Numbered from the stretch's first letter, positions 17,471-26,373 are shown. The stretch: DNA of 64,000 nt from Dongia_A sp039808885 (GCA_039808885.1 JBDHTX010000007.1:94115-158114); one strand, 5' to 3'. Translations and numbers: made by a program. The notes: generated by a model not told the origin, from the letters alone.

Positions 17471-18082
17471 ATGAACCTGCCCCTGAAGACGCCCGGTCCC
17501 GCCACGCTGCTGCAGATGCGCGGCGCGTCGATCGCGCCCGCCCGATTGTCCGACGCCGCGCTGGTCGTCATCGACGCCCAGGCCGAGTACCGCGACGGCC
17601 GCGTGCCGCTCGACGGCATCGATGCGGCGCTGGCGCACATCGCAGCGCTGCTGGCCCGCGCGCGGGCCGGCGGCATGCCGGTCATCCATGTCCGCCAGCT
17701 GGGGCAGTCCGGCAGCCTGTTCGACGGTGCCGGCGGCGCGTTCCTGGCGCAGGCGGCGCCGCAGGGCGCCGAGCTGGTGATCGCGAAGCGCCTGCCCAAC
17801 GCCTTCGCCGGCACCGAACTGCATGAGGTGCTGCAGAAGGTTGGTCGGCGCAACCTGCTGCTGGCCGGGTTCATGACGCATATGTGCGTCAGCGCTTCGG
17901 CCCGCGCGGCGCTGGATCTCGGCTACGCCGCGAGCGTGGCGGCGGATTGCACTGCGACGCGCGCCCTGCCGGCGACGGATGGCGGCGCGCCGATCGCCGC
18001 CGACCTGGTGCAGCGCGTCGCCCTGGCCGAGCTTGCCGACCGCTTCGCCGCCATCGTCGAGAGCACGGGAATCGGCGACTAG
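17471..18082 (+). CDS. Isochorismatase-family cysteine hydrolase
   Basis: 203 residues, with the catalytic triad of the cysteine hydrolase/isochorismatase family: D35 in VVIDAQAEY, K106 in IAKRLPNAF and C139 in FMTHMCVSASARAA. Members hydrolyse nicotinamide, carbamoyl or related small amides; the substrate here is unknown. ATG at 17471 follows GAGAGGTCCGCC. It is the likely target of the divergent LysR regulator. A 15-bp tandem duplication lies just past its stop codon. Confidence 0.87.
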   Translation: MNLPLKTPGPATLLQMRGASIAPARLSDAALVVIDAQAEYRDGRVPLDGIDAALAHIAALLARARAGGMPVIHVRQLGQSGSLFDGAGGAFLAQAAPQGAELVIAKRLPNAFAGTELHEVLQKVGRRNLLLAGFMTHMCVSASARAALDLGYAASVAADCTATRALPATDGGAPIAADLVQRVALAELADRFAAIVESTGIGD

Positions 18083-18085
18083 CAG

Positions 18086-18115
18086 GCGGCAACTGGCGGG
18101 GCGGCAACTGGCGGG
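18086..18115. repeat. Perfect tandem duplication of a 15-bp unit
   Basis: The unit GCGGCAACTGGCGGG occurs twice in a row (18086-18100, 18101-18115), between the stop codon of the isochorismatase-like gene (18082) and that of the convergent GntR gene (18121). Two other perfect 15-bp duplications at gene ends are at 21951-21980 and 47815-47844. Confidence 0.95.
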
Positions 18116-18120
18116 GCGAA

Positions 18121-18771
18121 CTACCGGCCCTTGAGCGCGGCGACCAGGCCGCGCTCGGTTTCCTTGATATGGTGCTGCAGGAGCGCCAGCGCGGCGGGGA
18201 CGTCGCGCCGGCGGCAGCAGGCGACAAGGTCTTGGTGTTCGGCCAGGCCACGATCGCGCCCGGCGCGCATGGTGACTTCCAGCCGCAGGTAGCGGTCGAT
18301 CTTGTCGTGGATGTTCTTCAGCAGCTTGAGGGTGATCGGCCGCGCGGCCGCCAGATACATCGTCTCGTGCAGGCGCCAGTTGAGCTCGCCCCAGCGCGGC
18401 AGCACGTCGGGCCGGCGCTGCTCCTCCAGGATCCGGTCGAGGTCGTCCAGCTGCGCCTCGGTCATCGCCGGGATCGCCTGCTCGAGCAGCCAGGTCTCCA
18501 GCCGCAGGCGCAGATCGAACAGCTCCTCGACCTCGGCCGCCGACAATTCGGCCACCACCGCGCCCTTGTGCGAGGCGATGGTGACGAAGCCCTCCGCCGC
18601 CAGCTGCTTCAGCGCCTCGCGCAGCGGAATCCGGCTCACGCCCAGCTCGGCGGCCAGATGCTCCTGCCGGATCGGCTGGCCGCCCTTCAGCTGGCCGGCC
18701 AGGATCCGCTGGCGGATCAGTTCCGCCGCCTGGTCGGCGATGGTGCGCTTGACCGGCAAGCCGGAATCCAT
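18121..18771 (-). CDS. GntR-family transcriptional regulator (FCD domain)
   Basis: 216 residues: winged helix at about 10-75 (LAAELGVSRIPLREALKQLAAEG) and an all-helical FCD effector domain at about 80-205 with the metal/ligand-type histidines in WRLHETMY and LAEHQDLV. FCD regulators of this type often respond to organic acids or sugar acids. ATG at 18771 has GGAG eight bases upstream; the longer frame from 18906 has an atypical Arg-rich leader. It is divergent from the DapA-family gene, and the palindrome at 18916-18932 is its likely operator. Confidence 0.87.
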   Translation of the reverse strand: MDSGLPVKRTIADQAAELIRQRILAGQLKGGQPIRQEHLAAELGVSRIPLREALKQLAAEGFVTIASHKGAVVAELSAAEVEELFDLRLRLETWLLEQAIPAMTEAQLDDLDRILEEQRRPDVLPRWGELNWRLHETMYLAAARPITLKLLKNIHDKIDRYLRLEVTMRAGRDRGLAEHQDLVACCRRRDVPAALALLQHHIKETERGLVAALKGR

Positions 18772-18915
18772 GGCGTCGCTCCGTTCATCTCGGCGTCTAC
18801 CCCGGCCTACACCCCGGCGCATCGGCGTCCGCGTCGCGGAACGACGCCCCCGTCGGGGCGACTGGCCCATCGAGTCGGGGCGGGTTCGAGAAAGCCATAT
18901 TGACACCGATCAGGA

Positions 18916-18932
18916 TTGTATACAATATACAA
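18916..18932. promoter_or_regulatory. Palindromic operator, probably for the GntR/FCD regulator
   Basis: TTGTATACAATATACAA contains the perfect 10-bp palindrome TTGTATACAA and a second overlapping half-site. It lies 37 bases before the DapA-family start codon in otherwise GC-rich DNA. The core fits the TNGTNNNACNA pattern known for FadR/FCD-type GntR operators (T-TGT...ACA-A spacing). Binding is inferred from this and from the divergent regulator. Confidence 0.6.
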
Positions 18933-18968
18933 AGAGCCAGTAACCCTCAGATCCGCGGAGATTGCGAC

Positions 18969-19904
18969 ATGGCGCGAGCCAAAGGGACGCCCAGCTGGGC
19001 CGGTGTCTATCCGGCCGTCACCACCCAGTTCAATGCCGACGAAAGCCTGAACATCGCCGCCACCCAGAACGAAATGGCGCGGCTGATCGAAGGCGGCGTG
19101 CACGGCTTCATCATGCTGGGCACGGTGGGCGAGAACTGCTCGCTGCGGGCCGACGAGAAGCGCAAGGTGCTGGCCGCCGCCAAGGAAGTCGCCGGCAAGC
19201 TGCCGGTCCTCTCCGGCGTCGCCGAGTTCACCACCGCCGAGGCGGCGCTCTATGCCAAGGACGCGCAGAAGATCGGCATCGACGGGCTGATGGTGCTGCC
19301 CGGCATGGTCTACACCTCTGACACGCGTGAGACTCTGAACCATTTCCGCACCGTGGCGCGGGCCAGCGACCTGCCGATCATGATCTACAACAACCCGCTG
19401 GTGTACCGCGTCGATATCAAGCCGGAAACCTTCGGCGAACTGGCCGCGGAGAAGACCATCGTCGCGATCAAGGAAAGCTCCGACGATCCGCGCCGCATCA
19501 CCGACCTGCACAACCTCTATGGCGACCGCTTCATCCTGTTCTGCGGCGTCGACGACCTGGTGCTGGAAAGCGCCGCGCTCGGCATCGAAGGCTGGGTCAG
19601 CGGGCTGACCGACGTGTTCCCCGAGGAATCGGTGGAGCTGTGGAACCTGTGCCAGGCCGGCCGCTTCGCCGAGGCGCGCGCGCTCTACCGCTGGTTCACG
19701 CCGGTCCTGCACCTCGACACCTCGCCCAAGCTGGTCCAGTACATCAAGCTCGGCCAGCAGGTGGTCGGCATCGGCAGCGAGAAGGTGCGGGCTCCCCGCA
19801 TGGAGCTGGCCGGCGAGGAACGCGCCCACATCCTGGGCCTGTACGAGAAGGCCATCGCGAGCCGGCCGAAGCTGGCCAACCGGCCCAAAACCGCCGTCGC
19901 CTGA
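18969..19904 (+). CDS. Dihydrodipicolinate synthase (DapA) family aldolase/lyase
   Basis: 311 residues, class I aldolase TIM barrel. The Schiff-base lysine is K168 (AIKESSDD), the catalytic tyrosine is Y140 (MIYNNP), and the GTVGENCSL motif (51-59) replaces the GTTGE(S/A) of true DapA. These features place it among catabolic relatives (for example sugar-acid aldolases/dehydratases or hydroxyproline-pathway deaminases), not clearly in lysine synthesis. Control by a divergent GntR/FCD regulator supports catabolism. ATG at 18969 follows GGAGATTGCGAC. A hairpin follows the gene. Confidence 0.87.
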   Translation: MARAKGTPSWAGVYPAVTTQFNADESLNIAATQNEMARLIEGGVHGFIMLGTVGENCSLRADEKRKVLAAAKEVAGKLPVLSGVAEFTTAEAALYAKDAQKIGIDGLMVLPGMVYTSDTRETLNHFRTVARASDLPIMIYNNPLVYRVDIKPETFGELAAEKTIVAIKESSDDPRRITDLHNLYGDRFILFCGVDDLVLESAALGIEGWVSGLTDVFPEESVELWNLCQAGRFAEARALYRWFTPVLHLDTSPKLVQYIKLGQQVVGIGSEKVRAPRMELAGEERAHILGLYEKAIASRPKLANRPKTAVA

Positions 19905-19937
19905 CGCTTCTTCGCCACGCTTTCCTTCCTAAATCGC

Positions 19938-19976
19938 CGTGCCGGAACCCTCCGGCACGGCCATCCGCATTTTTTC
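19938..19976 (+). terminator. Candidate terminator after the DapA-family gene
   Basis: A perfect 9-bp stem CGTGCCGGA / TCCGGCACG (19938-19946, 19951-19959) with loop ACCC is followed, after ten bases, by a run of six T. The offset of the T run makes it imperfect as an intrinsic terminator. Confidence 0.45.
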
Positions 19977-20063
19977 CGTGCAGGAAATCGCGTTCAGCCG
20001 CATAAACGGTTTGGTAATTGCTTCGTGCCATTGCAATCAAATGGCATCTTTGCATTGCGCGTA

Positions 20064-20540
20064 ATGAGCCTCGATACACTCGTGGACGTAACCGACATAC
20101 GCGACAACCGGCTGCGCAGTCTGTTCCAGTACTGGAGCAGCAAGCTGCGCGGGCGTTCCATGCCAGCCCGCAAGGATCTCGACCCGCTGGAAATGCGGCC
20201 CTGGCTCGGCAACCTGGTGCTGGTCGATTTCCCGGGAGATCTGAAGGACTATCGAATCCGCCTCGAAGGCGTGAATGTGGTGCAGTTCTACGGCTCTTCC
20301 CGCACCGGCCGCGGCATCGAGGCGATGACCTCGGAGCTTGAGCGCCAGGTGGTGCTGCCGCAGTATTTCTCGGTCGTCGAGACCAAGGAGCCCGCCTATT
20401 ACGAGGCGGAATTCATCAGCAGCGAAGGCGTGCTGACGTATCAGCACAAGCTGGTTCTTCCTCTGTCCGATGACGGCGAACGGGTTAACATGACCCTGGC
20501 CGGCATCTATTTCGACCGGGTGCCGGCGGAAGCAAGCTAG
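20064..20540 (+). CDS. Small PAS-domain (PAS_5-like) protein
   Basis: 158 residues, a stand-alone PAS-like protein of the kind common in Rhodospirillales (LFQYWSSKLRGRSMPARKDLDPLEMRPWLGNLVLVDF, then a beta-rich core with YRIRLEGVNVVQFYG). Positions 33-60 match the typical leader that precedes the PAS_5 core. No output domain is attached, so it may sense a ligand and act through a partner. ATG at 20064 gives the conserved start; an in-frame start at 20025 also exists. It lies upstream of the PAS histidine kinase on the same strand with 70 bases between. Confidence 0.7.
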   Translation: MSLDTLVDVTDIRDNRLRSLFQYWSSKLRGRSMPARKDLDPLEMRPWLGNLVLVDFPGDLKDYRIRLEGVNVVQFYGSSRTGRGIEAMTSELERQVVLPQYFSVVETKEPAYYEAEFISSEGVLTYQHKLVLPLSDDGERVNMTLAGIYFDRVPAEAS

Positions 20541-20610
20541 GCGGCACAAAAAACCGCTTAGGAATATAACGCTAAGCCGGGGTCCCGGACCGAAGTGGGC
20601 AGCCGCATCG

Positions 20611-21936
20611 ATGCCGCATGAAAGTCTATGGCGATCGTTCATTGGCCGGTTGACGCCGGGTCGGGCCGCCGTCGGCGATAGCGGCGCGACCGCGACCCTG
20701 CGCAACCTGCTGGACGCCGCGCCGGCGGCGATCGTGACCTCGGCGCGCGACGGCTCCATCACCACCTGGAACCGCGCTGCCGAACGCCTGTTCGGCTGGA
20801 AACAAGACGAGGTGATCGGCCGACCGCCGCCCTACCCGGCGCCGGAGGCGCAGGCGGCGGAGACCGCCTTGCGCCAGCGGGTGCTGGCCGGCAACGAGCT
20901 GTTCCGCCGCCGCGGCCGCTTCCAGCTGCGCGACGGCACCGAGGTGGAGATGCTGGTGAGCGCCGTGCCGCAGCGCGATCCGGATGGCGGCATCGTCGGC
21001 ATCATCAGCGTGTTCGAGGAAACCGTGGCCGCTACCCCCTCGGCGGTCCGCGCGGCGCCGACACATCCCGCGCCTGCCGCCGCGGCGCGTGCCACAGCCA
21101 CCGCGGACACTGCCGTCGCCGGGCCGGCGGATGACCTGCCGCGCGGCCCGGCATCGATGCCGGCACGCCAGTCGCCGGCACAAGTCGGCGCGGCGAGATC
21201 GGTCGTGCCGGAGACCGCCGGCCCAGCCCCTGCGGATGCAAGGCGGGATTCCGTGACCGCGGAACGCCCATCGCAATTCCTGGCGCGGGTCAGCCACGAC
21301 CTGCGCCAGCCGCTGCATGCGCTCAGCCTGCTGACCGGCGCCCTCGAACGGCGGGTGAAGGATCCCGGCAGCCGCGAGCTGGTCGTGGATGCCGGCGCCA
21401 TGGTGCGCGCGCTGCAGGACAGCTTCGACAACCTGGTCGATTTCGCGCGCCTGGAAGAGGGCAGCGTGACGCCGCGACCGGTCATCGCGCCGGCGGCGGA
21501 GATGCTGCGGCCCGTCGCCGACGACTTCGCGCGGGACGCGCAGAGGCGGGGCATCTCCTTCCGCTACGTGCCATGCCGCGCGGCGATCGAGACCGACCCG
21601 ATCCTGCTGCAGCGCCTCCTGCGCCAGCTGCTCGGCAACGCGCTGCGCCACGGCGCCGGGCCGGCGGGCAAGATCGTGCTCGGCGCGCGCCGCAAGAATG
21701 GATGCCTGCGCCTCATGGTCGCCGATTCCGGAACCGGCGTCCCGGCCGACCAGGCCACCGCCATCTTCGACCCCTTCGTCCAGCTCGACGCCGGACGCGC
21801 GGCCGGCGGCCTGGGCCTCGGCCTGGCCATCGCGCAAAAGCTGGCGCGCCTGCTGCAGACGCAGGTCGGCCTGCGGTCCGCGCCGGGCCGGGGCAGTCAG
21901 TTCTGGGTCGATGTGAAGCTGGCGCCGACGCCTTAG
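20611..21936 (+). CDS. PAS-domain sensor histidine kinase (soluble)
   Basis: 441 residues. A PAS domain at about 25-140 (AAPAAIVTSARDGSITTWNRAAERLFGW), an Ala/Pro-rich linker at about 145-215, a HisKA dimerisation domain with phosphorylated H229 (SHDLRQPLH) and a HATPase_c domain with the N box LLGNALRHGAG, G1 DSGTGV and G2 GLGLGLAIAQK. No transmembrane segment or signal peptide is seen, so it should sense a cytoplasmic cue. The LuxR-type response regulator that converges on it is the likely partner. Confidence 0.88.
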   Translation: MPHESLWRSFIGRLTPGRAAVGDSGATATLRNLLDAAPAAIVTSARDGSITTWNRAAERLFGWKQDEVIGRPPPYPAPEAQAAETALRQRVLAGNELFRRRGRFQLRDGTEVEMLVSAVPQRDPDGGIVGIISVFEETVAATPSAVRAAPTHPAPAAAARATATADTAVAGPADDLPRGPASMPARQSPAQVGAARSVVPETAGPAPADARRDSVTAERPSQFLARVSHDLRQPLHALSLLTGALERRVKDPGSRELVVDAGAMVRALQDSFDNLVDFARLEEGSVTPRPVIAPAAEMLRPVADDFARDAQRRGISFRYVPCRAAIETDPILLQRLLRQLLGNALRHGAGPAGKIVLGARRKNGCLRLMVADSGTGVPADQATAIFDPFVQLDAGRAAGGLGLGLAIAQKLARLLQTQVGLRSAPGRGSQFWVDVKLAPTP

Positions 21937-21950
21937 GTCCGGCCGCGCGC

Positions 21951-21980
21951 CACTCAGGGTTCGTTCACTCAGGGTTCGTT
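21951..21980. repeat. Perfect tandem duplication of a 15-bp unit at a stop codon
   Basis: CACTCAGGGTTCGTT is present twice (21951-21965, 21966-21980). The inner copy contains the stop codon (21969-21971) and last codons of the response regulator on the minus strand; the outer copy repeats them beyond the gene end. Confidence 0.95.
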
Positions 21981-22637
21981 GCTGACCAGCTTCGACGCCT
22001 TCAGCACCGCCTCGGTGCGATTGCGCGCCGACAGCACGCGAAAGATCGCCGCCAGATGCACCTTGACCGTGCCTTCGGCCAGCCCGAGCCGGCGGGCGAT
22101 CTCCTTGTTCGACAGGCCGCCGGCCAGTTCGGTCATCACGTCGCGCTGGCGCTGCGTCAACGGCAGATCGGCGACGCTCTCCGCCTTGAGACCGATATGC
22201 GGCAAGGTCCAGGCGGAGCGGCCGTCGGGAACCGTCGGCAGCACGCTCGGAAGATAGGTCTCGCCGGTGAGCAGCCGGTCGACCGCGCGCACCATCTCGT
22301 CTTCGCTGGCGGATTTCAGGATATAGCCGTTGGCGCCGGCATCGATCACCTGCAGGGCCAGCGAGCGGTTCTCGAGCCCCGTCACCACCGCAATGCGCAA
22401 GCCGGGATAGGCTTCGCGCACCGCGCGAATGCTCTCGACCCCGGCCATGCCGGGCATCATCAGATCGAAGAACGCCACCCCGATCGCCGGATTGCCGGCC
22501 AGGATATCCAGAGCGGAGTCAAAACCGGTTGCCTCGATGATGCCGGAACCAGTGAGATGGTCCTGCAGCAGCATCGCGAAGCCCTTGCGAAACAGGGCAT
22601 GGTCATCGGCAATCAGGATTTGCAGTGGTTCCGCCAT
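21969..22637 (-). CDS. LuxR/NarL-type response regulator
   Basis: 222 residues. A receiver domain with acidic pocket D11-D12 and phospho-acceptor D58 (FFDLMMPGM), and a C-terminal NarL/LuxR helix-turn-helix (LTQRQRDVMTELAGGLSNKEIARRLGLAEGTVKVHL). It should bind DNA after phosphorylation. ATG at 22637 matches the family start; upstream alternatives exist. It is convergent with the PAS histidine kinase, 32 bases apart, which suggests a cognate pair. The last codons are duplicated in tandem past the stop. Confidence 0.88.
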   Translation of the reverse strand: MAEPLQILIADDHALFRKGFAMLLQDHLTGSGIIEATGFDSALDILAGNPAIGVAFFDLMMPGMAGVESIRAVREAYPGLRIAVVTGLENRSLALQVIDAGANGYILKSASEDEMVRAVDRLLTGETYLPSVLPTVPDGRSAWTLPHIGLKAESVADLPLTQRQRDVMTELAGGLSNKEIARRLGLAEGTVKVHLAAIFRVLSARNRTEAVLKASKLVSNEP

Positions 22638-22884
22638 CCGCTCCGTGCCACGGCATATTTTCACACTCGAATGAGATACTTTCCAGTCTATCAAGGCAAC
22701 GATTTTGTTGTCGCGGACGCGCCAAATCGGGCTTCCGCGCGGCCCTTAGCCGGCCTCGCCGCGAGAGACATTTCCCGCCGTTATTCTCGCGCCAAGTTGT
22801 GCCTGCGACCCAATACTTAATTAATACGCCCATATGGATCGGGGTCTTGTCGCCGGTTTCCGCGCCGGTCGAACCCGCCGCGGA

Positions 22885-24189
22885 TCACGCGATCTGCGGC
22901 AGCACGCCTTCGAGTCGCCCGGCATCGGCGGCGAGGTCGAGGAAGGTGTAGCGGTTGCGGATCTTGCGCGCGTGGCGCACCGCGCCGAGATAGAAATCGC
23001 GCTGCCAGCCGAGATCCTCCGGCGCGCGCGGCGCGCCGGCACGCGCCAGCACCAGCGCGAGCGAGTCCGCGGCCACGGTGATCGCCGCGATGCGCGCGCA
23101 GATCTGGTCCCAGTTGGCGGCGATCTTCGCGTTGAGCGCATCGGCCTTTTCCCTGGTCAGTCGCTTCTGGGCGAACTCCTTCCAGCAGGACGGGCCGAGG
23201 ACCGCGCCGAACTGGGCAATGAAGTCGGCCTCGCTGCTGTCGTCGGCGACGAGCACCGGCGCCGGGCCGGCCAGCATCCGCTCCTGCAGCCGCGCCATGG
23301 TCAGCGTGGTCACGCCGATCTGCTCGCCGTGGAACGAGAACGGCCGGCCATCCTCGGGAATCATGTCGGAATAATGGCTGATGAGATGCTCGCCCTGGCT
23401 CGCCGGCAGCGAGTTGCCGCAGATCGCGGTGCCGAAGCCGGACAGCAGCAGCGTGTTGACCAGGCGCTCCATCGCCGCGGCGTCGCCGGCAAGCAGGTCG
23501 GCGGCGCCGGCGAACAGGGCCGGCTCGTCCTCCTCGAGCAGCACGAAGGGCATGGTGCGATAGGGCAGGCCGAACAGCAGATGCGACAGCAGCCAATCGG
23601 CCTGTGCCGTCGGCCGGCACAGCGAATCGCCGAGGCCGGAACGGATCATCCGCTTCGGCGCCGCCGACAGCACGGCGACGTCGAAGAACGCGCCGATGGG
23701 CGCCTGCGCGGCGAGCGACTTCTTCAATCCGCCCACGGTGATCGCGGCATTGACCGAGGTGTAGCCGTTCATCGACGGCGCCGTGCCGAACACTACATAG
23801 GGCTTCTTGTCGAGGGCGCTCGCATACTTGCAGAGATCGTTGATGGTGCCCGAGCCGACCGCCACCAGCGCGTCGGCTGCCGCCGTCGCCTTGCGCAACG
23901 CCGCGACGGTGACGTCGTCCGCGTGCGGATGCTCCGGCAGGTTGACGCTCACGATCTTCGCGACGCCCTGGAGCACGCGGGTCACCCGGGCGCCCAGCAC
24001 CGCAGCGGTCTGCGGGTCGCTGACCACGGCCAGCGTGCGGCCGAGGCCGAGCGGCCGCACCAGGTCGGCTTCCATGCCGTCGAGCGAACGCGCCACCGCC
24101 ACCGCGCGGGTCGCCACCGTGAGCGGCGCGCCGCCGTCCGGATCCGGGCAGGTGCCGGCAACCAGCCGGTCGATCAGACTTTGCTTCAT
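22885..24189 (-). CDS. Glycerol-1-phosphate dehydrogenase-like protein (EgsA/AraM family)
   Basis: 434 residues, iron/zinc-type alcohol dehydrogenase fold. Nucleotide-binding motifs VGSGTINDLCKY and GTAPSMNGYTS are present, with metal ligands probably in GEHLISHYSDM and FSFHGEQ. Characterised relatives reduce dihydroxyacetone phosphate to sn-glycerol 1-phosphate with NAD(P)H. Here the gene ends a sugar-catabolic operon after the FGGY kinase (20 bases), so it may act on DHAP or on a related polyol phosphate released by the pathway. ATG at 24189 follows GGGGAG. A longer frame upstream is only an artefact of the kinase gene. Confidence 0.8.
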   Translation of the reverse strand: MKQSLIDRLVAGTCPDPDGGAPLTVATRAVAVARSLDGMEADLVRPLGLGRTLAVVSDPQTAAVLGARVTRVLQGVAKIVSVNLPEHPHADDVTVAALRKATAAADALVAVGSGTINDLCKYASALDKKPYVVFGTAPSMNGYTSVNAAITVGGLKKSLAAQAPIGAFFDVAVLSAAPKRMIRSGLGDSLCRPTAQADWLLSHLLFGLPYRTMPFVLLEEDEPALFAGAADLLAGDAAAMERLVNTLLLSGFGTAICGNSLPASQGEHLISHYSDMIPEDGRPFSFHGEQIGVTTLTMARLQERMLAGPAPVLVADDSSEADFIAQFGAVLGPSCWKEFAQKRLTREKADALNAKIAANWDQICARIAAITVAADSLALVLARAGAPRAPEDLGWQRDFYLGAVRHARKIRNRYTFLDLAADAGRLEGVLPQIA

Positions 24190-24209
24190 TCCTTGGTACT
24201 CCCCATCGA

Positions 24210-25685
24210 TCAGCGCCCCGTGTCGTCGCGCGCCGGGTTTGGCAGCAGCGGACGCAGGGCTTGGAACAAGCGGCGATAGCGCCGGTAGGCGGCATCGTAG
24301 ATTTCGGTCTTGCGCGCATCCGGCGTCAGCACGCGGTGATCGCGCGGCAGCGCCGCCGCCACGCCGGCGAGGTCGCGCGCCCGTCCGGCGGCCACGAAAC
24401 CCAGCATGGCGGCACCGATCGGCGCGCTGTCGACGCAGCTGGGAATGGTCACCGCGCGCCCGGTCACGTCGGCGCGCATCTGGGCCCAGGCGGCGCTGCG
24501 GGCGCCGCCGCCCAGCAGCAGCAATGATTCCGTCGCCACCCGCATTTCGGCCAGGCGGTCGACCACGTCGCGCATGGCGAAGGCGCAGCCCTCGAGCACC
24601 GCGCGCGCCAGATGTCCGCGGCCATGCGCCGGCGTCAATCCGTAGAAGCAGCCGCGCGCCTCGGGCAGCCATTCCGGCGCCATCGCGCCGGTCAGCGCCG
24701 GGATGAAGGTCAGGCCGTCGCAGCCGGCCGGCGCGGCGGTGACCAGGGCCTCGAAGGCGGCGAAATCCAGGCCGCCCAGCATGTCGCCGATCCAGGTCAC
24801 GGCGCCGCCGGACAGCCAGCCGGGATTCTCGATGAAATAGGCGCCGCCCGGATAGGCATGCGTCTCCAGCAGGCCCTGCTCGTCGCGCAGCGGCTGCAGG
24901 TGCAGGGCGCCGACCACCTCGCCGGTGCCGAGCACCACCGCCACCTGGCCGGGGGCACAGAGCCCGCCGCCCAGCGGCGTGGCGAAGTCGTCGCCGGTGC
25001 CGACCGCGACCGGGATGCCCTCCGGCAGGCCGGTCAAGGCGGCGCCGGCGCGGCTCAGGCCGCCGGCGCTGCTTTCCGCCGGCGCGATGCGCGGCAGGTC
25101 GGCGGCGGCGAGGTCGAAAAGGTCGAGCAGCGCCCCGTCATAGCCGCGCGCATCCAGGTCGTAGACCATGCTGGTGGAGGCCAGCGCGTGGTCGATCACC
25201 ACCGCCCCGGTCAGCCGCTCGACCACATAGGACACCGGCTGATGGAAGCGCGCGATCGGCGCGCCCTTCAGGTGCCGCTTCAGCCAGCGCGCCTTGGCCG
25301 CCAGGTGGCTGGGATCGAGCACCAGGCCGCCGGTCCGGCTCACCTCATGCGCCGGAATGCCGTCGACCTCCGCCACCGCGCGGCGATCCATCCAGATGAT
25401 GCAGGGCGCCAGCGCCTCGCCCTTGGCGTCGACCGCGATGCAGCCGTCGAGCTGGCCGCAGATGCCGACGCCGCCGACATCGGCCGGCGCCACGCCCGCC
25501 TCGCGCAGCGCCGCGGCGACCGCCGGGCCGAGGGCCGAGAGCCACTGATCCGGCGCCTGCTCGACCCAGCCCGGCTGCGGATAGCTCGGCCGATAGGCGC
25601 AGGCGCCCTGCCCGCGGACGCGCAGCGCGTCGTCGAGCACCGCCACCTTCAGGCTCTGGGTGCCAACATCGATGCCGATGATCAT
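24210..25685 (-). CDS. FGGY-family carbohydrate kinase (xylulokinase-like)
   Basis: 491 residues. The N-terminal phosphate-binding motif GIDVGTQSLK, the IIWMDRRA segment and the C-terminal ATP-site segment LLLLGGGARSAAWAQMRADV are typical of xylulose/ribulose/erythritol kinases. It phosphorylates a sugar or polyol from the ABC importer encoded divergently; the exact substrate is not readable. ATG at 25685 begins the conserved fold. It lies between the class II aldolase (28 bases) and the EgsA-like gene (20 bases) on the same strand. Confidence 0.87.
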   Translation of the reverse strand: MIIGIDVGTQSLKVAVLDDALRVRGQGACAYRPSYPQPGWVEQAPDQWLSALGPAVAAALREAGVAPADVGGVGICGQLDGCIAVDAKGEALAPCIIWMDRRAVAEVDGIPAHEVSRTGGLVLDPSHLAAKARWLKRHLKGAPIARFHQPVSYVVERLTGAVVIDHALASTSMVYDLDARGYDGALLDLFDLAAADLPRIAPAESSAGGLSRAGAALTGLPEGIPVAVGTGDDFATPLGGGLCAPGQVAVVLGTGEVVGALHLQPLRDEQGLLETHAYPGGAYFIENPGWLSGGAVTWIGDMLGGLDFAAFEALVTAAPAGCDGLTFIPALTGAMAPEWLPEARGCFYGLTPAHGRGHLARAVLEGCAFAMRDVVDRLAEMRVATESLLLLGGGARSAAWAQMRADVTGRAVTIPSCVDSAPIGAAMLGFVAAGRARDLAGVAAALPRDHRVLTPDARKTEIYDAAYRRYRRLFQALRPLLPNPARDDTGR

Positions 25686-25713
25686 GCGCGTGCGCCGTAC
25701 CGCCGCCACTGCC

Positions 25714-26373
25714 TCAGCAGCAGGCCGGCGCCGGTTCCTTGGCCTGGCCGTAGCTCTTGAACTTGTCGATGACGCGGCCGATCTCCGCCTTGGACAGGAT
25801 GTTGGGCTTGCCGATCTGCAGCGCGCGCCAGTACTGCGCCGCCAGGGTCTCCACCTCGACCGCAAGCCACATCGCCTTCTTCAGGTTCGGCCCGACCACG
25901 ATCATGCCGTGGTTGGCGAGCAGGCAGGCATTGCGCCCTTCCAGCGCCTTCACCGCGTTGGCCGCGGTTTCCGGCGTGCCGTAGGTGGCGTAGGGCGCGC
26001 AGCGGATGGTGTTGCCGCCGGCAGCCGCGATCATGTAGTGCACCGCGGGAATCTCCATGCCGAGGCAGGAGAGCGTGGTGGCGAACATCGAATGGGTGTG
26101 GACCACGGCGCCGATCTCCGGCCGCTTGCCCATCAGCGCATGATGGAAGCGCCATTCGCTCGACGGCTTGCGGCTGCCGGTGTGGCTGGCGTCCTTCTTC
26201 ATCAGCACGATGTCGGCCGGCTTCATCTCGTCATAGGCCATGCCCGAGGGCGTGAGCAGGAAGCCTTCCTTCACCCGGACGCTGATATTGCCCGAGGTTC
26301 CCTGGTTGATGCCGCGCCGGTTCATGTCCTGGCATGCCTTGACGATCTCGCGGCGCTGTTCTGCGTATTTCAT
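25714..26373 (-). CDS. Class II aldolase/adducin-family protein (fuculose-phosphate aldolase-like)
   Basis: 219 residues. Zinc ligands H92, H94 (VHTHSMF) and H155 (ANHGM), the catalytic acid E73 and the phosphate-binding GTSGNISVR motif (25-33) are in place. Enzymes of this family split or epimerise ketose phosphates, usually giving dihydroxyacetone phosphate and an aldehyde. Next to a kinase this fits a kinase-then-aldolase route. ATG at 26373 follows GGAGTGACC. The C-terminus ends in a Cys pair (PACC), which is unusual but not known to matter. Confidence 0.87.
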   Translation of the reverse strand: MKYAEQRREIVKACQDMNRRGINQGTSGNISVRVKEGFLLTPSGMAYDEMKPADIVLMKKDASHTGSRKPSSEWRFHHALMGKRPEIGAVVHTHSMFATTLSCLGMEIPAVHYMIAAAGGNTIRCAPYATYGTPETAANAVKALEGRNACLLANHGMIVVGPNLKKAMWLAVEVETLAAQYWRALQIGKPNILSKAEIGRVIDKFKSYGQAKEPAPACC

